Notes: a model not told the origin generated them from the letters alone. DNA of 64,000 nucleotides from PHAA01 sp022706565 (GCA_040769385.1 JAXGLD010000001.1:372001-436000), one strand, 5' to 3'; numbered from the stretch's first letter, positions 34,635 to 43,624 are shown. Numbers and translations: made by a program.

Positions 34635-36314
34635 CTACATTTGATCCGGCGCTGATACACCGATTATTTTCAATCCGTTACTGATGGTAATCCTAATCGT
34701 TTCCATAAGCAGCAGACGGGCATCCTGCAGTGCGCCATTCTCGTTCAATACGCGATGGTGATTGTAAAAACTATGGAATAGTCCAGCCAGATCCAGCACG
34801 TAGCGCGCAATCCGCTGTGGTGCCATGGTACGAGCGGCTGCGGCAACCTCCTGGGGAAAATCAGCAATCTTCCTCAGGATTTGCAGTTCTTCTGGCCCCA
34901 ATAAGGTATAATCCACCTCTTTAGGAGTTTTTAAATCAAGACCAGCTGCCCGGGCTTGGCGAAAGATACTCTGGATGCGGGCATGAGCATACTGAACATA
35001 ATAGACCGGATTTTCTTGGTTTTTCTGTTTGGCAAGATCAAGGTCGAATTCCATCTGGCTGTCCGCACTGCGCATCACAAAGAAAAACCGGGCGGCATCC
35101 TTACCGACTTCTTCAATCAATTCATCCAGGGATACGGTAGTTCCGGTTCGTTTAGACATGCGGACAACGATTCCACCCCGATATAAGCGTACCAGTTGCA
35201 TCAATAATATCTCCAGCCGGTCCGGATCATATCCTAGGGCCTGAAGCGCCCCCTTCATACGGCTTACATGACCATGATGGTCTGCTCCCCAGACATCAAT
35301 GACCCGATCAAATCCTCGCTCGAATTTATTTTTATGGTATGCAATATCAGCAGCAAAATAAGTGGGTAATCCGTTAGCCCGGACCACCACCTCGTCTTTT
35401 TCGTCGCCAAAAAGAGTGGACTTGAACCATAGAGCACCCTCTTCTTCGTATATATAGCCTTTCTGGCGTAGTTCATCGATGGTCTGCATAATCTGACCTG
35501 ATTCATGCAGTGTTCTTTCACTGAACCAAACATCGTAGTAAATACCAAAATTAGCTAACGTGGTTTTAATGTATGCTAATTTTTCCTTAAGAGCATAATC
35601 CACCACAAAAGCCTGCCTGGCCTGAGAGTCCATCGACAGCAGAGTATCTTTGTATTCACGTATTATGTTCTTGACCGTATCGACAACATCTTGCCCAGCG
35701 TATCCTTCGTCTGGAAAATCAATTTTAGCCCCCATCAATTGAAGATACCTAGCTTCAAGGGACTGACCGAATATTTCTATCTGGTTGCCGGCATCGTTGA
35801 TATAAAATTCCCTTTCCACTTCGTATCCGGCAAAGGCCAGCGCATTGGCCAAACTATCGCCAATCGCCCCGCCTCGAGCATTGCCCATATGAAGATTGCC
35901 GGTCGGATTGGCGCTGACAAACTCCACCTGTACCTTCTTGTTTTGGCGAGCGCTACTGCCATACCTTTCGCCCATACTCAACACCAATGACGGCACCTTA
36001 TATAGCCAAGACTGGTCCAGAAAGAAATTGATAAATCCAGCTCCCGCTATCTCCACTCTGGTAAGCTCAGGTACCAGACTAAAGTCCATCTGGGTCTTGA
36101 TTATTTCCGCAATCTGGCGGGGGGCCATCCGGGCCTGCCGGGCTAAGAGGAGGGCGGCATTAGTGGAAAAATCACCATGTCCCTCATCGCGTGGTACTTC
36201 TATGACGTATTCGGGCACACTCTCAAATCTGAGCATTTCGGCTTCTCGGGATTTCTTAAGTGCTTCCGCCACGAGATGATTTAGCCCGTCCCGCAATTTT
36301 TGTATCGGATCCAT
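34635..36314 (-). CDS. argS: Arginyl-tRNA synthetase
   Basis: The product is 559 residues. The HIGH-type motif reads HMGN in NPTGNLHMGNARGG, and the class I KMSKS equivalent is RMSKRTG. An N-terminal Add1 domain and C-terminal DALR domain (the FYNHHRVL region) bind tRNA. It charges tRNA-Arg. Start ATG follows AAAGGAGG. An untranslated leader with a hairpin precedes it. Confidence 0.98.
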   Translation of the reverse strand: MDPIQKLRDGLNHLVAEALKKSREAEMLRFESVPEYVIEVPRDEGHGDFSTNAALLLARQARMAPRQIAEIIKTQMDFSLVPELTRVEIAGAGFINFFLDQSWLYKVPSLVLSMGERYGSSARQNKKVQVEFVSANPTGNLHMGNARGGAIGDSLANALAFAGYEVEREFYINDAGNQIEIFGQSLEARYLQLMGAKIDFPDEGYAGQDVVDTVKNIIREYKDTLLSMDSQARQAFVVDYALKEKLAYIKTTLANFGIYYDVWFSERTLHESGQIMQTIDELRQKGYIYEEEGALWFKSTLFGDEKDEVVVRANGLPTYFAADIAYHKNKFERGFDRVIDVWGADHHGHVSRMKGALQALGYDPDRLEILLMQLVRLYRGGIVVRMSKRTGTTVSLDELIEEVGKDAARFFFVMRSADSQMEFDLDLAKQKNQENPVYYVQYAHARIQSIFRQARAAGLDLKTPKEVDYTLLGPEELQILRKIADFPQEVAAAARTMAPQRIARYVLDLAGLFHSFYNHHRVLNENGALQDARLLLMETIRITISNGLKIIGVSAPDQM

Positions 36315-36360
36315 CTTTGACCTCCTTTATTTGATCCGGCTGATGAAAGGCCGATTTCGT

Positions 36361-36389
36361 AGGGCTTCGTTACCGCCTTAGGCAGCCCT
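36361..36389 (-). other. Hairpin in the argS leader
   Basis: AGGGCT (36361-36366) pairs with AGCCCT (36384-36389), with GCC-TTA-GGC (36375-36383) stacked inside. It lies about 47 nt before the argS start and has no T-run. The rest of 36315-36526 is AT-rich and holds no gene. Confidence 0.5.
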
Positions 36390-36526
36390 GTAAATATTTC
36401 AAGGCAAAACATCAATTGCTTAGAAACTCATCTGTTGTTGTCCATTAATTGATTTCTTAATTATAACCCGGACTGGTCGGATCAATACCGTATCGGGACC
36501 GGAACTCAAATCAGATACTTCCCTGC

Positions 36527-37303
36527 TTATAAAACCAGACTTACGGTACGGTCCGGAAAAGTACGATGCAAGACTACATCCTCGCCCACCGCACAATTAT
36601 GGTCGTGCAGAACATCGCTCACCGTGCGTTCGGCCAGTTGGGGAAGATTATTGTGCTGGCTGAGATGGGCCAGAAATACCTGCATATGACGCACGCGAGG
36701 GATTCTTGCTAAAAGATAGCCGGCCTCATAATTGGACAAATGGCCCTGTTTCCCTCTGATCCGCTGCTTAAGGTAGTAAGGGTAGGGCCCAGTCTGCAGC
36801 ATCTGCGGATCGTGGTTGGACTCGAGCACAGCGACGTCAGCATAAGCCACGGCTTCGGCGACCGAACGAGTTATCATTCCTAAGTCGGTAGCCACGACCC
36901 ATTTATAATCTTTGTAATAAAAACCGTATCCTACCGGATCCACGGCATCATGCGAAATAGGAAAGGGGATTACCTGCAAAGCTCCGAAATCAATCTTATC
37001 GCCGATTTCCCGGCGACATTCACGGGGGAGACTATGGGCCACGGTCATACAAGCCCAGGTAGCCCGTCGGGCATATACGGGCACCCGATGTTTTTTGACC
37101 AGCACCGGTACCCCCTTAATATGATCTGAATGCTCATGGGTGATCAATATCCCATCCAGATCACCCACAGTAACGCCAACCGCGGCTAATCCCCGCTCTA
37201 TCCGCCGGCAACTGATGCCGGCATCCACTAATATCTTACGGCCGCCCATCTCCACCAAAACAGCGTTGCCGGTGCTACCACTGGCCAATATATGTATCTG
37301 CAT
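36527..37303 (-). CDS. walJ: MBL-fold hydrolase, WalJ/YycJ-like
   Basis: The product is 258 residues. The metal site THEHSDHIKG and the ISHDAVDPVGY region are visible, and it lies in the beta-CASP-free family of YycJ/WalJ enzymes, which act as single-strand DNA exonucleases in Bacillus. Here it is away from walKR, which is not in this window, so the name rests on family resemblance. Confidence 0.82.
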   Translation of the reverse strand: MQIHILASGSTGNAVLVEMGGRKILVDAGISCRRIERGLAAVGVTVGDLDGILITHEHSDHIKGVPVLVKKHRVPVYARRATWACMTVAHSLPRECRREIGDKIDFGALQVIPFPISHDAVDPVGYGFYYKDYKWVVATDLGMITRSVAEAVAYADVAVLESNHDPQMLQTGPYPYYLKQRIRGKQGHLSNYEAGYLLARIPRVRHMQVFLAHLSQHNNLPQLAERTVSDVLHDHNCAVGEDVVLHRTFPDRTVSLVL

Positions 37304-37390
37304 CCTATCGGGAGCCTCTTCTCATATGTAATTTCATCCTTCATTATACTAACAAGTTCCCAGATTTTCACCGCGAAATGATAGCATATA

Positions 37391-37432
37391 AACAGCCCGC
37401 TGCTTACGAAACCTCGTTAGGGGCGGGCTGTT
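37391..37432 (-). terminator. Long hairpin downstream of glnS
   Basis: AACAGCCCGC (37391-37400) and GCGGGCTGTT (37423-37432) form a perfect 10-bp stem with a 22-nt loop. It lies 51 bp after the glnS stop, but the minus transcript has only weak T content afterwards. Termination is likely but not certain. Confidence 0.55.
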
Positions 37433-37483
37433 CGTCTATATTTGCCGCCATGGCCGTTAATTAATAACATCACCATGTACTCA

Positions 37484-39202
37484 CTACTGGTTCGATCTAT
37501 TCTCCTTCTGAATCTTGGCCCAGGTATCGCGCAGAGAGACTATGCGATTGAACACCAAATGCCCTTCCTGGCTGTCGATGGCGTCTGCGCAGAAGTAACC
37601 CTGCCTCAGAAATTGGAAACGGCTTCCTGGTTCTGCGGCAGCCAAACTCGGTTCCACCCTACAATCATCAAGGACTCGGAGGGAATCTGGATTCAGCTGT
37701 GACTTGTAGTCCGCCCCCTCTTCTTCACAATCATCAGGGTCTTCACTGGTAAACAAGTGGTCGTAAAGCCTTACTTTAGCTTTTATGGCGTGCTGGGCCG
37801 ATACCCAGTGGGAGGTCCCCTTTATTTTCCTTCCGCTAGTAGCTCCGCCGCTGCGGCTGTCGGGGTCATAGTTGCAATGCAGTTCTATTATGGCTCCATT
37901 CTCATCCTTCACCACTTCTTCACACTTAATGATGTAAGCGCTTTTCAGCCGTATCTCACCACCTGGCGAGAGACGGAAGAATTTCTTGGGCGGATTTTCC
38001 ATGAAGTCTTCCTGCTCAATGAAAATCTCTCTAGAGAATGGGATTTGCCTGCTCCCCATAGATGGGTTTTCCGGGTTGTTTTCGGCTTCCAGCCATTCAA
38101 CTTGATCTTCTGGATAGTTGTCGATAATTACCCGCAAGGGACGCAAAACCGCCATAACACGAGGTGCATGCTGGTTTAGCTGCTCGCGTATGCAATGTTC
38201 CAACAATGCAATATCAACCACGCTGTCACGTTTGGCTACACCGATGCGGTCACAAAAATCGCGGATGGATTCAGGGGTATATCCTCGGCGCCTAAGACCG
38301 GAGATAGTTGGCATACGAGGATCATCCCACCCGTCAACATAGCCCTCCATAACCAATTCACGCAGTTTACGCTTGCTCATCACGGTGTGGGACAGGTTTA
38401 ACCGAGCAAATTCAATCTGCTGAGGCCGCCCTTTGGCATCCCCGGAGTAGTCCACCTTATCCAGAACCCAGTCATAGAGGGGACGGTGGTCAGCAAACTC
38501 TAGTGTACAGATGGAATGGGTGATGCTTTCCAAGGCATCGGAAATGGGATGGGCGTAATCATACATGGGATATATACACCAGTTATCACCGGTTCTATGA
38601 TGGGTAGACCGCAAGATTCGGTAGAGCACCGGATCCCGCATATTCAGGTTTGGGGAGGCCATATCGATCTTGGCCCGCAACACCCGCGACCCGTCTGGGA
38701 ACTCACCTTCTCTCATACGTTGGAACAAATCCAAATTCTCTTCAATACTGCGATTTCTATAGGGGCTATCCTTACCGGGTTCGGTCAGTGTCCCCCGATA
38801 TTCGCGTATTTCCTGGGCACTTAGGTCGCAGACATAAGCGTTCCCAGATTTTATGAGTCCCAAGGTAAATTCATATAGCTTATCGAAATAGTCAGAGGCA
38901 TAGAATAGTCGATCTTCCCAATCAAAACCCAGCCATTTAACGTCTGCCTGTATTGACTCCACATACTCGATATCCTCTTTGCTGGGATTGGTGTCATCGA
39001 AACGCAGGTTGCACAAACCTTTATTGGCAATCGCCAGGCCAAAATTGAGACAGATGGCTTTGGCATGGCCAATATGCAAATAACCGTTGGGTTCTGGAGG
39101 AAATCGGGTATGAACTCTACCATCATTTTTACCGTTCTTTAGGTCTTCGTTGATAATGTTTTGAATGAAATTGGTTGACAGGGGCGGATTATCTTTGTTC
39201 AT
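37484..39202 (-). CDS. glnS: Glutaminyl-tRNA synthetase
   Basis: The product is about 572 residues. HIGH (HIGHAKA), the ATP and tRNA-acceptor sequences RFPPEPNGYLHIGHAK and VMSKRKL (KMSKS), and LRFDDTNPSKE identify a true GlnRS. This enzyme charges tRNA-Gln directly, unlike the GluRS/GatCAB route of most Firmicutes. ATG at 39202 has GGAG 8 nt upstream; the ATG at 39208 is too close. The sequence resembles the proteobacterial-type family, so acquisition by transfer is likely in the lineage. Confidence 0.95.
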   Translation of the reverse strand: MNKDNPPLSTNFIQNIINEDLKNGKNDGRVHTRFPPEPNGYLHIGHAKAICLNFGLAIANKGLCNLRFDDTNPSKEDIEYVESIQADVKWLGFDWEDRLFYASDYFDKLYEFTLGLIKSGNAYVCDLSAQEIREYRGTLTEPGKDSPYRNRSIEENLDLFQRMREGEFPDGSRVLRAKIDMASPNLNMRDPVLYRILRSTHHRTGDNWCIYPMYDYAHPISDALESITHSICTLEFADHRPLYDWVLDKVDYSGDAKGRPQQIEFARLNLSHTVMSKRKLRELVMEGYVDGWDDPRMPTISGLRRRGYTPESIRDFCDRIGVAKRDSVVDIALLEHCIREQLNQHAPRVMAVLRPLRVIIDNYPEDQVEWLEAENNPENPSMGSRQIPFSREIFIEQEDFMENPPKKFFRLSPGGEIRLKSAYIIKCEEVVKDENGAIIELHCNYDPDSRSGGATSGRKIKGTSHWVSAQHAIKAKVRLYDHLFTSEDPDDCEEEGADYKSQLNPDSLRVLDDCRVEPSLAAAEPGSRFQFLRQGYFCADAIDSQEGHLVFNRIVSLRDTWAKIQKENRSNQ

Positions 39203-39470
39203 GCCCATTACTCCTCAGTATTAGTTAATCCAAACCTACCTACAACTACAAAGTCATGGTCTGGTTGATGGTTGTAGACTACAACGCCTTTGCTCTTTTT
39301 AACATTTTACAATGGACGTGTCAAATCGCAACCCATCCAGGCCCATCTCAAAATGGTCTGATTTGTTGGCTAGCAATCATATACATTTGATGATAATTAT
39401 TATTATAATAACAATATCGTCCGCACGATGTTTTTTCACAACTACTGAATTTTAAAGCGAGGCAAGACTC

Positions 39471-39899
39471 ATGGCAAGATGTGCGTACTGCAAAAGAAAG
39501 CCTGCCGACCAAAGAACAGCGGTTCGTATCATAGGGAAAAGCAAAAAGTACACCCGGGAACTGCCCTATTGTTCCGAGCGCTGCAAGCAGGACCTCCACT
39601 CTTTTATTGATTCCCATAACCATGCGGTCCCGCGGTTTAAGAACATCTTGATGATCTGGACGGTGATCTTTTTTGGAGCCTTGCTGGTGCAGTTAATTAC
39701 CGGCAATCCTCTTTTCAAATATATCATAACCCCTGCGCTAGCAGCTTTCATTGGCCTTGTTTTCATAGTGTATCCCTCTGGTTTCATGGAACTGAAATAC
39801 TACGAACGGGTAGGAATCAAGTGGTTCAGTCTGTATGTACGCATCACCGGCTTCATTATCATTGGCGCTGCTGCCAGTATAGTATTACAGGCTTATTAG
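39471..39899 (+). CDS. Zinc-ribbon plus membrane protein of unknown function
   Basis: The product is 142 residues on the plus strand with GAGG before the ATG. The N-terminus has a cysteine-pair knuckle: CAYC (4-7) and, after a basic stretch, CSERC (34-38), a likely zinc-binding treble-clef or ribbon. Three hydrophobic stretches follow (about residues 59-78, 84-102 and 120-140). It and the next VWA gene run opposite to all neighbours. No family is recognised. Confidence 0.6.
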   Translation: MARCAYCKRKPADQRTAVRIIGKSKKYTRELPYCSERCKQDLHSFIDSHNHAVPRFKNILMIWTVIFFGALLVQLITGNPLFKYIITPALAAFIGLVFIVYPSGFMELKYYERVGIKWFSLYVRITGFIIIGAAASIVLQAY

Positions 39900-40044
39900 C
39901 TGCTGTTTTTCCCGATGTTGCTGCCGCAAAGACCCTCTTCATACTCAACACCAGCTATATCTTTTTCGGTTCCAGTCATGCTAGAATATTCGGTAACGGT
40001 CAGAATAAATTACCATCAAAGCCGCCATACCCAGGAGGCAGAGC

Positions 40045-41130
40045 ATGTCAATTAATGATCATTTTTCAGCAATCGGCGAATTGAATAACATCGATTTCAC
40101 CATTGCAGCTCAGGACACTATTAATGAGTTCAGTAATGTAACGGTTCGGAAGCGCGGTAATTTCATTCATATCCAGCTGACTTTATTGGTAGAGCCACAA
40201 CGCAGCTTCAGCCGTGCCTGGAAGACTGGGGTGGCCCTTGATGCCAGTACCTCGATGAAGGTCGAGTATGGCCGACGGGTAATCGGTTCAATCCCATATA
40301 AACACTATAATGATTATCTGAATAAGGGCTGGATCAGCTCGGAAAACCGTGATGGACGCAGGGCAAAGTCCTTGCAGCGGCCGGCTGTCAACGACGCTTT
40401 GGCAAAGGGCTTTATTCGTCTATCACCTAATACTCTGGATTTCATTGCGCCAGAATTGATAACCTATCTAGCCGGTCAGATGGATTTAGATGCTTCAACC
40501 CATCTTATCTATTGGAGCGGGGGTAATGGGAGCCAACTGGAAACGGTGGGTGACCTGAAGGTTAATGAAGCTGCCAGCTTGACCATAGACGGTCCGAATC
40601 ACATGATGTTTGGCGATAGATCCCTTCTGTTGCCAGCGCTTAAATACTATGCCGATAAATTTCAAGCCGCTCCCCTTGCAATGGTTGTGTTTATAACCGA
40701 TGGTCAAATCGATGATTTAAATGATGTTAAGCGGTATACAAACCAATTAGCCAGTGAAATAGTCTACAACCATCGCAATTGTCTTAAATGTATCCTGGTT
40801 GGAGTTGGCGAAGCCATCGATGAGTTTACATTGAAACAATTGAGCAGTCATGATACCGATACCCATGTCAATTTGTGGGATTATATGATTGTCTCCGAGC
40901 TTCAGGACGTTTTGAAGATTTTTGGCGAAGTAGTCCGGGACAGCCAGATTGTGGCCCCCAGTGGCGCTGTATACGATTCCAGCGGTAAACAGGTCAGGCT
41001 TTTTCCCCGTGGCCTTCCCAGCCGAATTGGATTTACTCTACCCGTTACCTCCGCATGGTTTGAAATTGAGATAAACGACCAACGCCTTCGCCAGTCAGTC
41101 ACGGTTCCCCCCTATATTTTAAGGGGATGA
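40045..41130 (+). CDS. VWA-domain protein with complete MIDAS
   Basis: The product is 361 residues. A VWA fold starts near residue 62 with DASTSM (DxSxS), the threonine position is served by a FGDRSLLLPAL segment, and the aspartate by FITDGQIDD. The N-terminal 60 and the beta-rich C-terminal 70 residues (IGFTLPVTSAWFEIEI) are unassigned. It resembles the VWA proteins related to tellurium-resistance and virion-like systems, but I cannot assign one. AGGAGG lies 9 nt before the ATG. It follows the zinc-ribbon gene after 145 bp that include a weak -10 (TAGAAT). Confidence 0.75.
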   Translation: MSINDHFSAIGELNNIDFTIAAQDTINEFSNVTVRKRGNFIHIQLTLLVEPQRSFSRAWKTGVALDASTSMKVEYGRRVIGSIPYKHYNDYLNKGWISSENRDGRRAKSLQRPAVNDALAKGFIRLSPNTLDFIAPELITYLAGQMDLDASTHLIYWSGGNGSQLETVGDLKVNEAASLTIDGPNHMMFGDRSLLLPALKYYADKFQAAPLAMVVFITDGQIDDLNDVKRYTNQLASEIVYNHRNCLKCILVGVGEAIDEFTLKQLSSHDTDTHVNLWDYMIVSELQDVLKIFGEVVRDSQIVAPSGAVYDSSGKQVRLFPRGLPSRIGFTLPVTSAWFEIEINDQRLRQSVTVPPYILRG

Positions 41131-41224
41131 CCTTGCCTTAAAATGTGTCTATAGCACTGCCTCCACCAACAGGAGCAGACGGCAAATAGACGTTTTTTTT
41201 CTTCCCATTGCGAAGGAATTGCAA

Positions 41225-41256
41225 AAAGGGATTTCGGTTCCAATCCGAAATCCCTT
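41225..41256 (-). terminator. Rho-independent terminator after tRNA-Ser(GGA)
   Basis: AAGGGATTTCGG and CCGAAATCCCTT pair over 12 bp with a short loop (41226-41256 region). The plus-strand AAAAA at 41223-41227 gives TTTTT on the minus transcript. It follows the tRNA by about 14 bp. Confidence 0.85.
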
Positions 41257-41269
41257 GTAAATCCTAAAA

Positions 41270-41364
41270 TGGCGGAGAGGGCGGGATTCGAACCCGCGAG
41301 GCAGGTATTAGCCGCCTACTCGATTTCCAATCGAGCGCCTTCAGCCAAGCTCAGCCACCTCTCC
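41270..41364 (-). tRNA. tRNA-Ser(GGA), reads UCC/UCU
   Basis: A 95-nt class II tRNA with a long variable arm. The acceptor stem GGAGAGG (41364 to 41358) pairs with CCTCTCC and the 3' end is an encoded GCCA, with discriminator G. The anticodon stem CTCGA/TCGAG holds the loop with GGA. The T-loop reads GTTCGAATC. It has its own promoter candidate upstream at 41424-41452 and terminator at 41225. Confidence 0.95.
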
Positions 41365-41423
41365 AGCGTTTTCGTTTACAGCCAACTTGACCACAAGTGG
41401 GCTACTATTATGACGACTTTAGT

Positions 41424-41452
41424 ATTGTACCTCATCCGATGAAGGCCCGCAA
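41424..41452 (-). promoter_or_regulatory. Candidate promoter for tRNA-Ser(GGA)
   Basis: TTGCGG (41447-41452) and TACAAT (41424-41429) are 17 bp apart on the minus strand, 60 bp before the tRNA. A TCATC-C-GATGA palindrome sits in the spacer. The rest of the 310-bp gap 41365-41674 holds the satP terminator and nothing else that I can support. Confidence 0.4.
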
Positions 41453-41587
41453 GTCCTCAGATACTAAATTGCTGCCAGTGGGAATTTATGGTTTTTGCCC
41501 CTGCACAGGTTTGCTTGTCCTCGAGCATCTAATTCTTGGCTTCTCAAGACTTCAACTTGTATCAGCGCCCGTGCCGGGCATACCATA

Positions 41588-41619
41588 GAAAAGCCGGCGA
41601 GTAAACCTCACCGGCTTTC
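41588..41619 (-). terminator. Rho-independent terminator after satP
   Basis: AAAGCCGG (41590-41597) and CCGGCTTT (41611-41618) form an 8-bp stem with a 13-nt loop, and the minus transcript reads TTTTC after it. It lies 55 bp after the satP stop. Confidence 0.75.
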
Positions 41620-41674
41620 GTCATTTATCAACGCACATTCCGCGGCAAATACCAATTGGTACAAAGCTCCGGTC

Positions 41675-42280
41675 CTATTTAATCATGGGGCTGCCGGTCG
41701 GCATGATGGTTCGACCGAACGTACTATTAACCCAGATCGCACTAGCCATATAAACACCCAATAATCCAACTCCGCCCAACAGATAGGCTGCAATCGGTTT
41801 CCACGGGGTAGCCCCAATCCAGCCACCGTCCGTGAGAGCCACTAAGATCGCGGCTGGCGTCAGCAATATGAGGATTAGGCCCATGACTGTATTGGATGAT
41901 TTCATGTAGACCGGGGTTAAAAAGATAAGGGCTATGGATAAGATTATCCAAGCATATCCGTCAATGTGTGCATCAAGGGGGATCGGGAATTTGTAAGCTG
42001 CAGCAAAATATTTGACAAACATCTCCAGCCCACCAGCCAGCATGAAAAAGCCCGAGAAGAATAAGAACACGTTACCTCCGACAAGAGCGCCTTCCTTAAG
42101 TTCAATTACACCTACCGTAAACTGAACCAAAGCTCCGCCCATCAACCAGCAACCCAAAAGAGGTAGAGCCCCTGCACTTACAGAACCAGACAAAAGTGAA
42201 TAAAAAGTGAGACCTGCGACACCCAATGCTACTAGTCCAGCCGGGGCGGGATTAGCCCATCCGCTTCCATGTCCTGACAT
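41675..42280 (-). CDS. satP: Acetate transporter, GPR1/FUN34/SatP (YaaH) family
   Basis: The product is 201 residues with six membrane segments. NPAPAGL at the N-terminus is the family motif (NPAPLGL), preceded by a short polar tail. SatP-type proteins carry acetate or succinate with protons or as channels. The ATG follows AAGGAGGATTTCAG. It lies alone, with a promoter candidate at 42536-42564 and a 250-nt leader. It fits an organism that makes or takes up acetate. Confidence 0.9.
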   Translation of the reverse strand: MSGHGSGWANPAPAGLVALGVAGLTFYSLLSGSVSAGALPLLGCWLMGGALVQFTVGVIELKEGALVGGNVFLFFSGFFMLAGGLEMFVKYFAAAYKFPIPLDAHIDGYAWIILSIALIFLTPVYMKSSNTVMGLILILLTPAAILVALTDGGWIGATPWKPIAAYLLGGVGLLGVYMASAIWVNSTFGRTIMPTGSPMIK

Positions 42281-42360
42281 CTGAAATCCTCCTTACGTTT
42301 TAATTTTCCGTTCCGCTACCAATCCAGCTCAAGGTTAAGGTGAGGATTCAATGATTTTTA

Positions 42361-42380
42361 TGAAACAATGGCTTGTTTCA
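42361..42380. promoter_or_regulatory. Perfect inverted repeat in the satP leader
   Basis: TGAAACAA-TGGC-TTGTTTCA is an 8-bp perfect inverted repeat with a 4-base centre, 80 bp before satP. It looks like a repressor or activator site, or an RNA hairpin in the leader. Confidence 0.55.
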
Positions 42381-42535
42381 ATTATGTAGCAAACCTTTCC
42401 TTAAGCTACTTCCCTGAAAAAATGAAAAGAGGCGTTGTCCAAGGGATTGATCGTGGCACTAGGTTTCCCGCACGTTCTTTCCGCAACACCTCCTTTAGTA
42501 ATAGATTTTATGACCTGTTACTTTCGGATATGCTT

Positions 42536-42564
42536 ATTTTATTGGCTATCAAACATTACGTCAA
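42536..42564 (-). promoter_or_regulatory. Candidate sigma-A promoter for satP
   Basis: TTGACG (42559-42564) and TAAAAT (42536-42541) are 17 bp apart on the minus strand, about 255 bp before satP. The rest of 42281-42775 holds the repeat at 42361 and the terminator of tRNA-Ser(CGA), and no gene that I can support. Confidence 0.5.
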
Positions 42565-42733
42565 CAAATTTTTTGATTTGTATCCTAATCAGCTTGGGAG
42601 TGGTTCCAGTTGCTGGTGCATGTAATAAGCTATCCCAACAGTATTATTGCGGACACGCTCTTGCTCAAATGTCGTCGTTCTCATTTTGTTTTCCATTGAT
42701 GCTTAGGATCCCACTAGGGCGTTGTCTTAAAAA

Positions 42734-42768
42734 TCAAAAAACCGACCCTTGGCTAAATGATCGGTTCT
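42734..42768 (-). terminator. Rho-independent terminator after tRNA-Ser(CGA)
   Basis: AACCGA (42740-42745) pairs with TCGGTT (42761-42766) around a 15-nt loop; the plus-strand A residues just left give a TTTTTT run on the minus transcript. Confidence 0.75.
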
Positions 42769-42775
42769 TGTTATC

Positions 42776-42870
42776 TGGCGGAGAGACAGGGATTCGAACC
42801 CTGGAGGCGGGGATTAGCCGCCTACTCGATTTCGAGTCGAGCGCCTTCAACCGAACTCGGCCATCTCTCC
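42776..42870 (-). tRNA. tRNA-Ser(CGA), reads UCG
   Basis: A 95-nt class II tRNA. The acceptor stem GGAGAGA pairs with TCTCTCC and is followed by encoded GCCA. The anticodon arm CTCGA/TCGAG holds loop CTCGAAA with anticodon CGA; the long variable arm and GTTCGAATC T-loop are present. It starts 8 bp after the tadA stop, so it can be cut from the tadA transcript. Confidence 0.95.
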
Positions 42871-42878
42871 ATGCGATA

Positions 42879-43352
42879 TTATTTTTTCTCGCCGGGTAAT
42901 TGGGTATCCCTTAATCGGGCAAAAAACTGCTTCATCAGACGGGTACACTCTTCCCCTAATACATCAGGGATTACTTCTACTTGGTGATTCAAGCCTGGAT
43001 ACCTGACCAAGTCGATCACGGACCCAGCCGCCCCCGCCTTTTGGTCGCGGCTGCCATAAACCAAACGCTGTATACGAGCATTTATCATTGCCCCTGCACA
43101 CATAGGGCATGGCTCCAGGGTGCTATAAATAGTAACATCTTGGAGCCGCCAACGTTTTAAGTATTGGGCTGCTCTTTGCAGAACTAGTAACTCCGCATGG
43201 GCAGTAGCATCCTGGCGCCGCTCCTTTTCGTTGTGAGCCCGAGCGATTATCCCATCTTGCCAAACAGCCACTGCGCCTACCGGAATCTCCCCGGCCGCAA
43301 AGGCCACCTGCGCCAATTGCAACGCCTGGCGCATGTATTCATTTTCCCTCAT
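42879..43352 (-). CDS. tadA: tRNA-specific adenosine deaminase (TadA)
   Basis: ATG at 43352 behind GGTGGTG gives 157 residues; the TTG at 43370 has no ribosome site. The zinc and catalytic residues are HAE in DATAHAELL and PCPMCAGA, as in TadA. It changes A34 to inosine in tRNA-Arg(ACG), so that one tRNA reads CGU, CGC and CGA. It lies between tRNA-Arg(CCT) and tRNA-Ser(CGA) in the same direction, with its likely substrate tRNA about 200 bp upstream. Confidence 0.95.
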   Translation of the reverse strand: MRENEYMRQALQLAQVAFAAGEIPVGAVAVWQDGIIARAHNEKERRQDATAHAELLVLQRAAQYLKRWRLQDVTIYSTLEPCPMCAGAMINARIQRLVYGSRDQKAGAAGSVIDLVRYPGLNHQVEVIPDVLGEECTRLMKQFFARLRDTQLPGEKK

Positions 43353-43372
43353 GAAGGGATTCACCACCAAAA

Positions 43373-43449
<77 letters not shown>

Positions 43450-43501
43450 ATGCTTTGTTGCGATAACTTAATAACGGCTGGAACCGGGTTCATATTAAAA
43501 T

Positions 43502-43521
43502 AGGAAAACCTATGTTTTCCT
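43502..43521 (-). terminator. Terminator-like hairpin between the two tRNA-Arg genes
   Basis: AGGAAAAC (43502-43509) and GTTTTCCT (43514-43521) form a perfect 8-bp stem with a 4-nt loop, followed on the minus strand by ATTTTAAT. It could end the upstream tRNA transcript. It is less GC-rich than normal, so read-through is possible. Confidence 0.55.
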
Positions 43522-43547
43522 TATTATCTATCCTGCCTTAAATTGTA

Positions 43548-43624
43548 TGGCGCGCCCTGAGGGATTCGAACCCCCGACCTCCAGGTTCGTAGCCTGTCAC
43601 TCTATCCAGCTGAGCTAAGGGCGC
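43548..43624 (-). tRNA. tRNA-Arg(ACG), TadA substrate
   Basis: A 77-nt tRNA. Acceptor GCGCCCT pairs with AGGGCGC; the 3' end is an encoded GCCA. The anticodon loop is CTACGAA with ACG; A34 should become inosine by TadA. One A-G mismatch at the outer end of the anticodon stem is seen. Confidence 0.94.

Noticed and set aside
42435..42899. Plus-strand open frame of 154 codons
   Set aside because: It runs through tRNA-Ser(CGA) and into the end of tadA; the C-terminal part is translated tRNA sequence.
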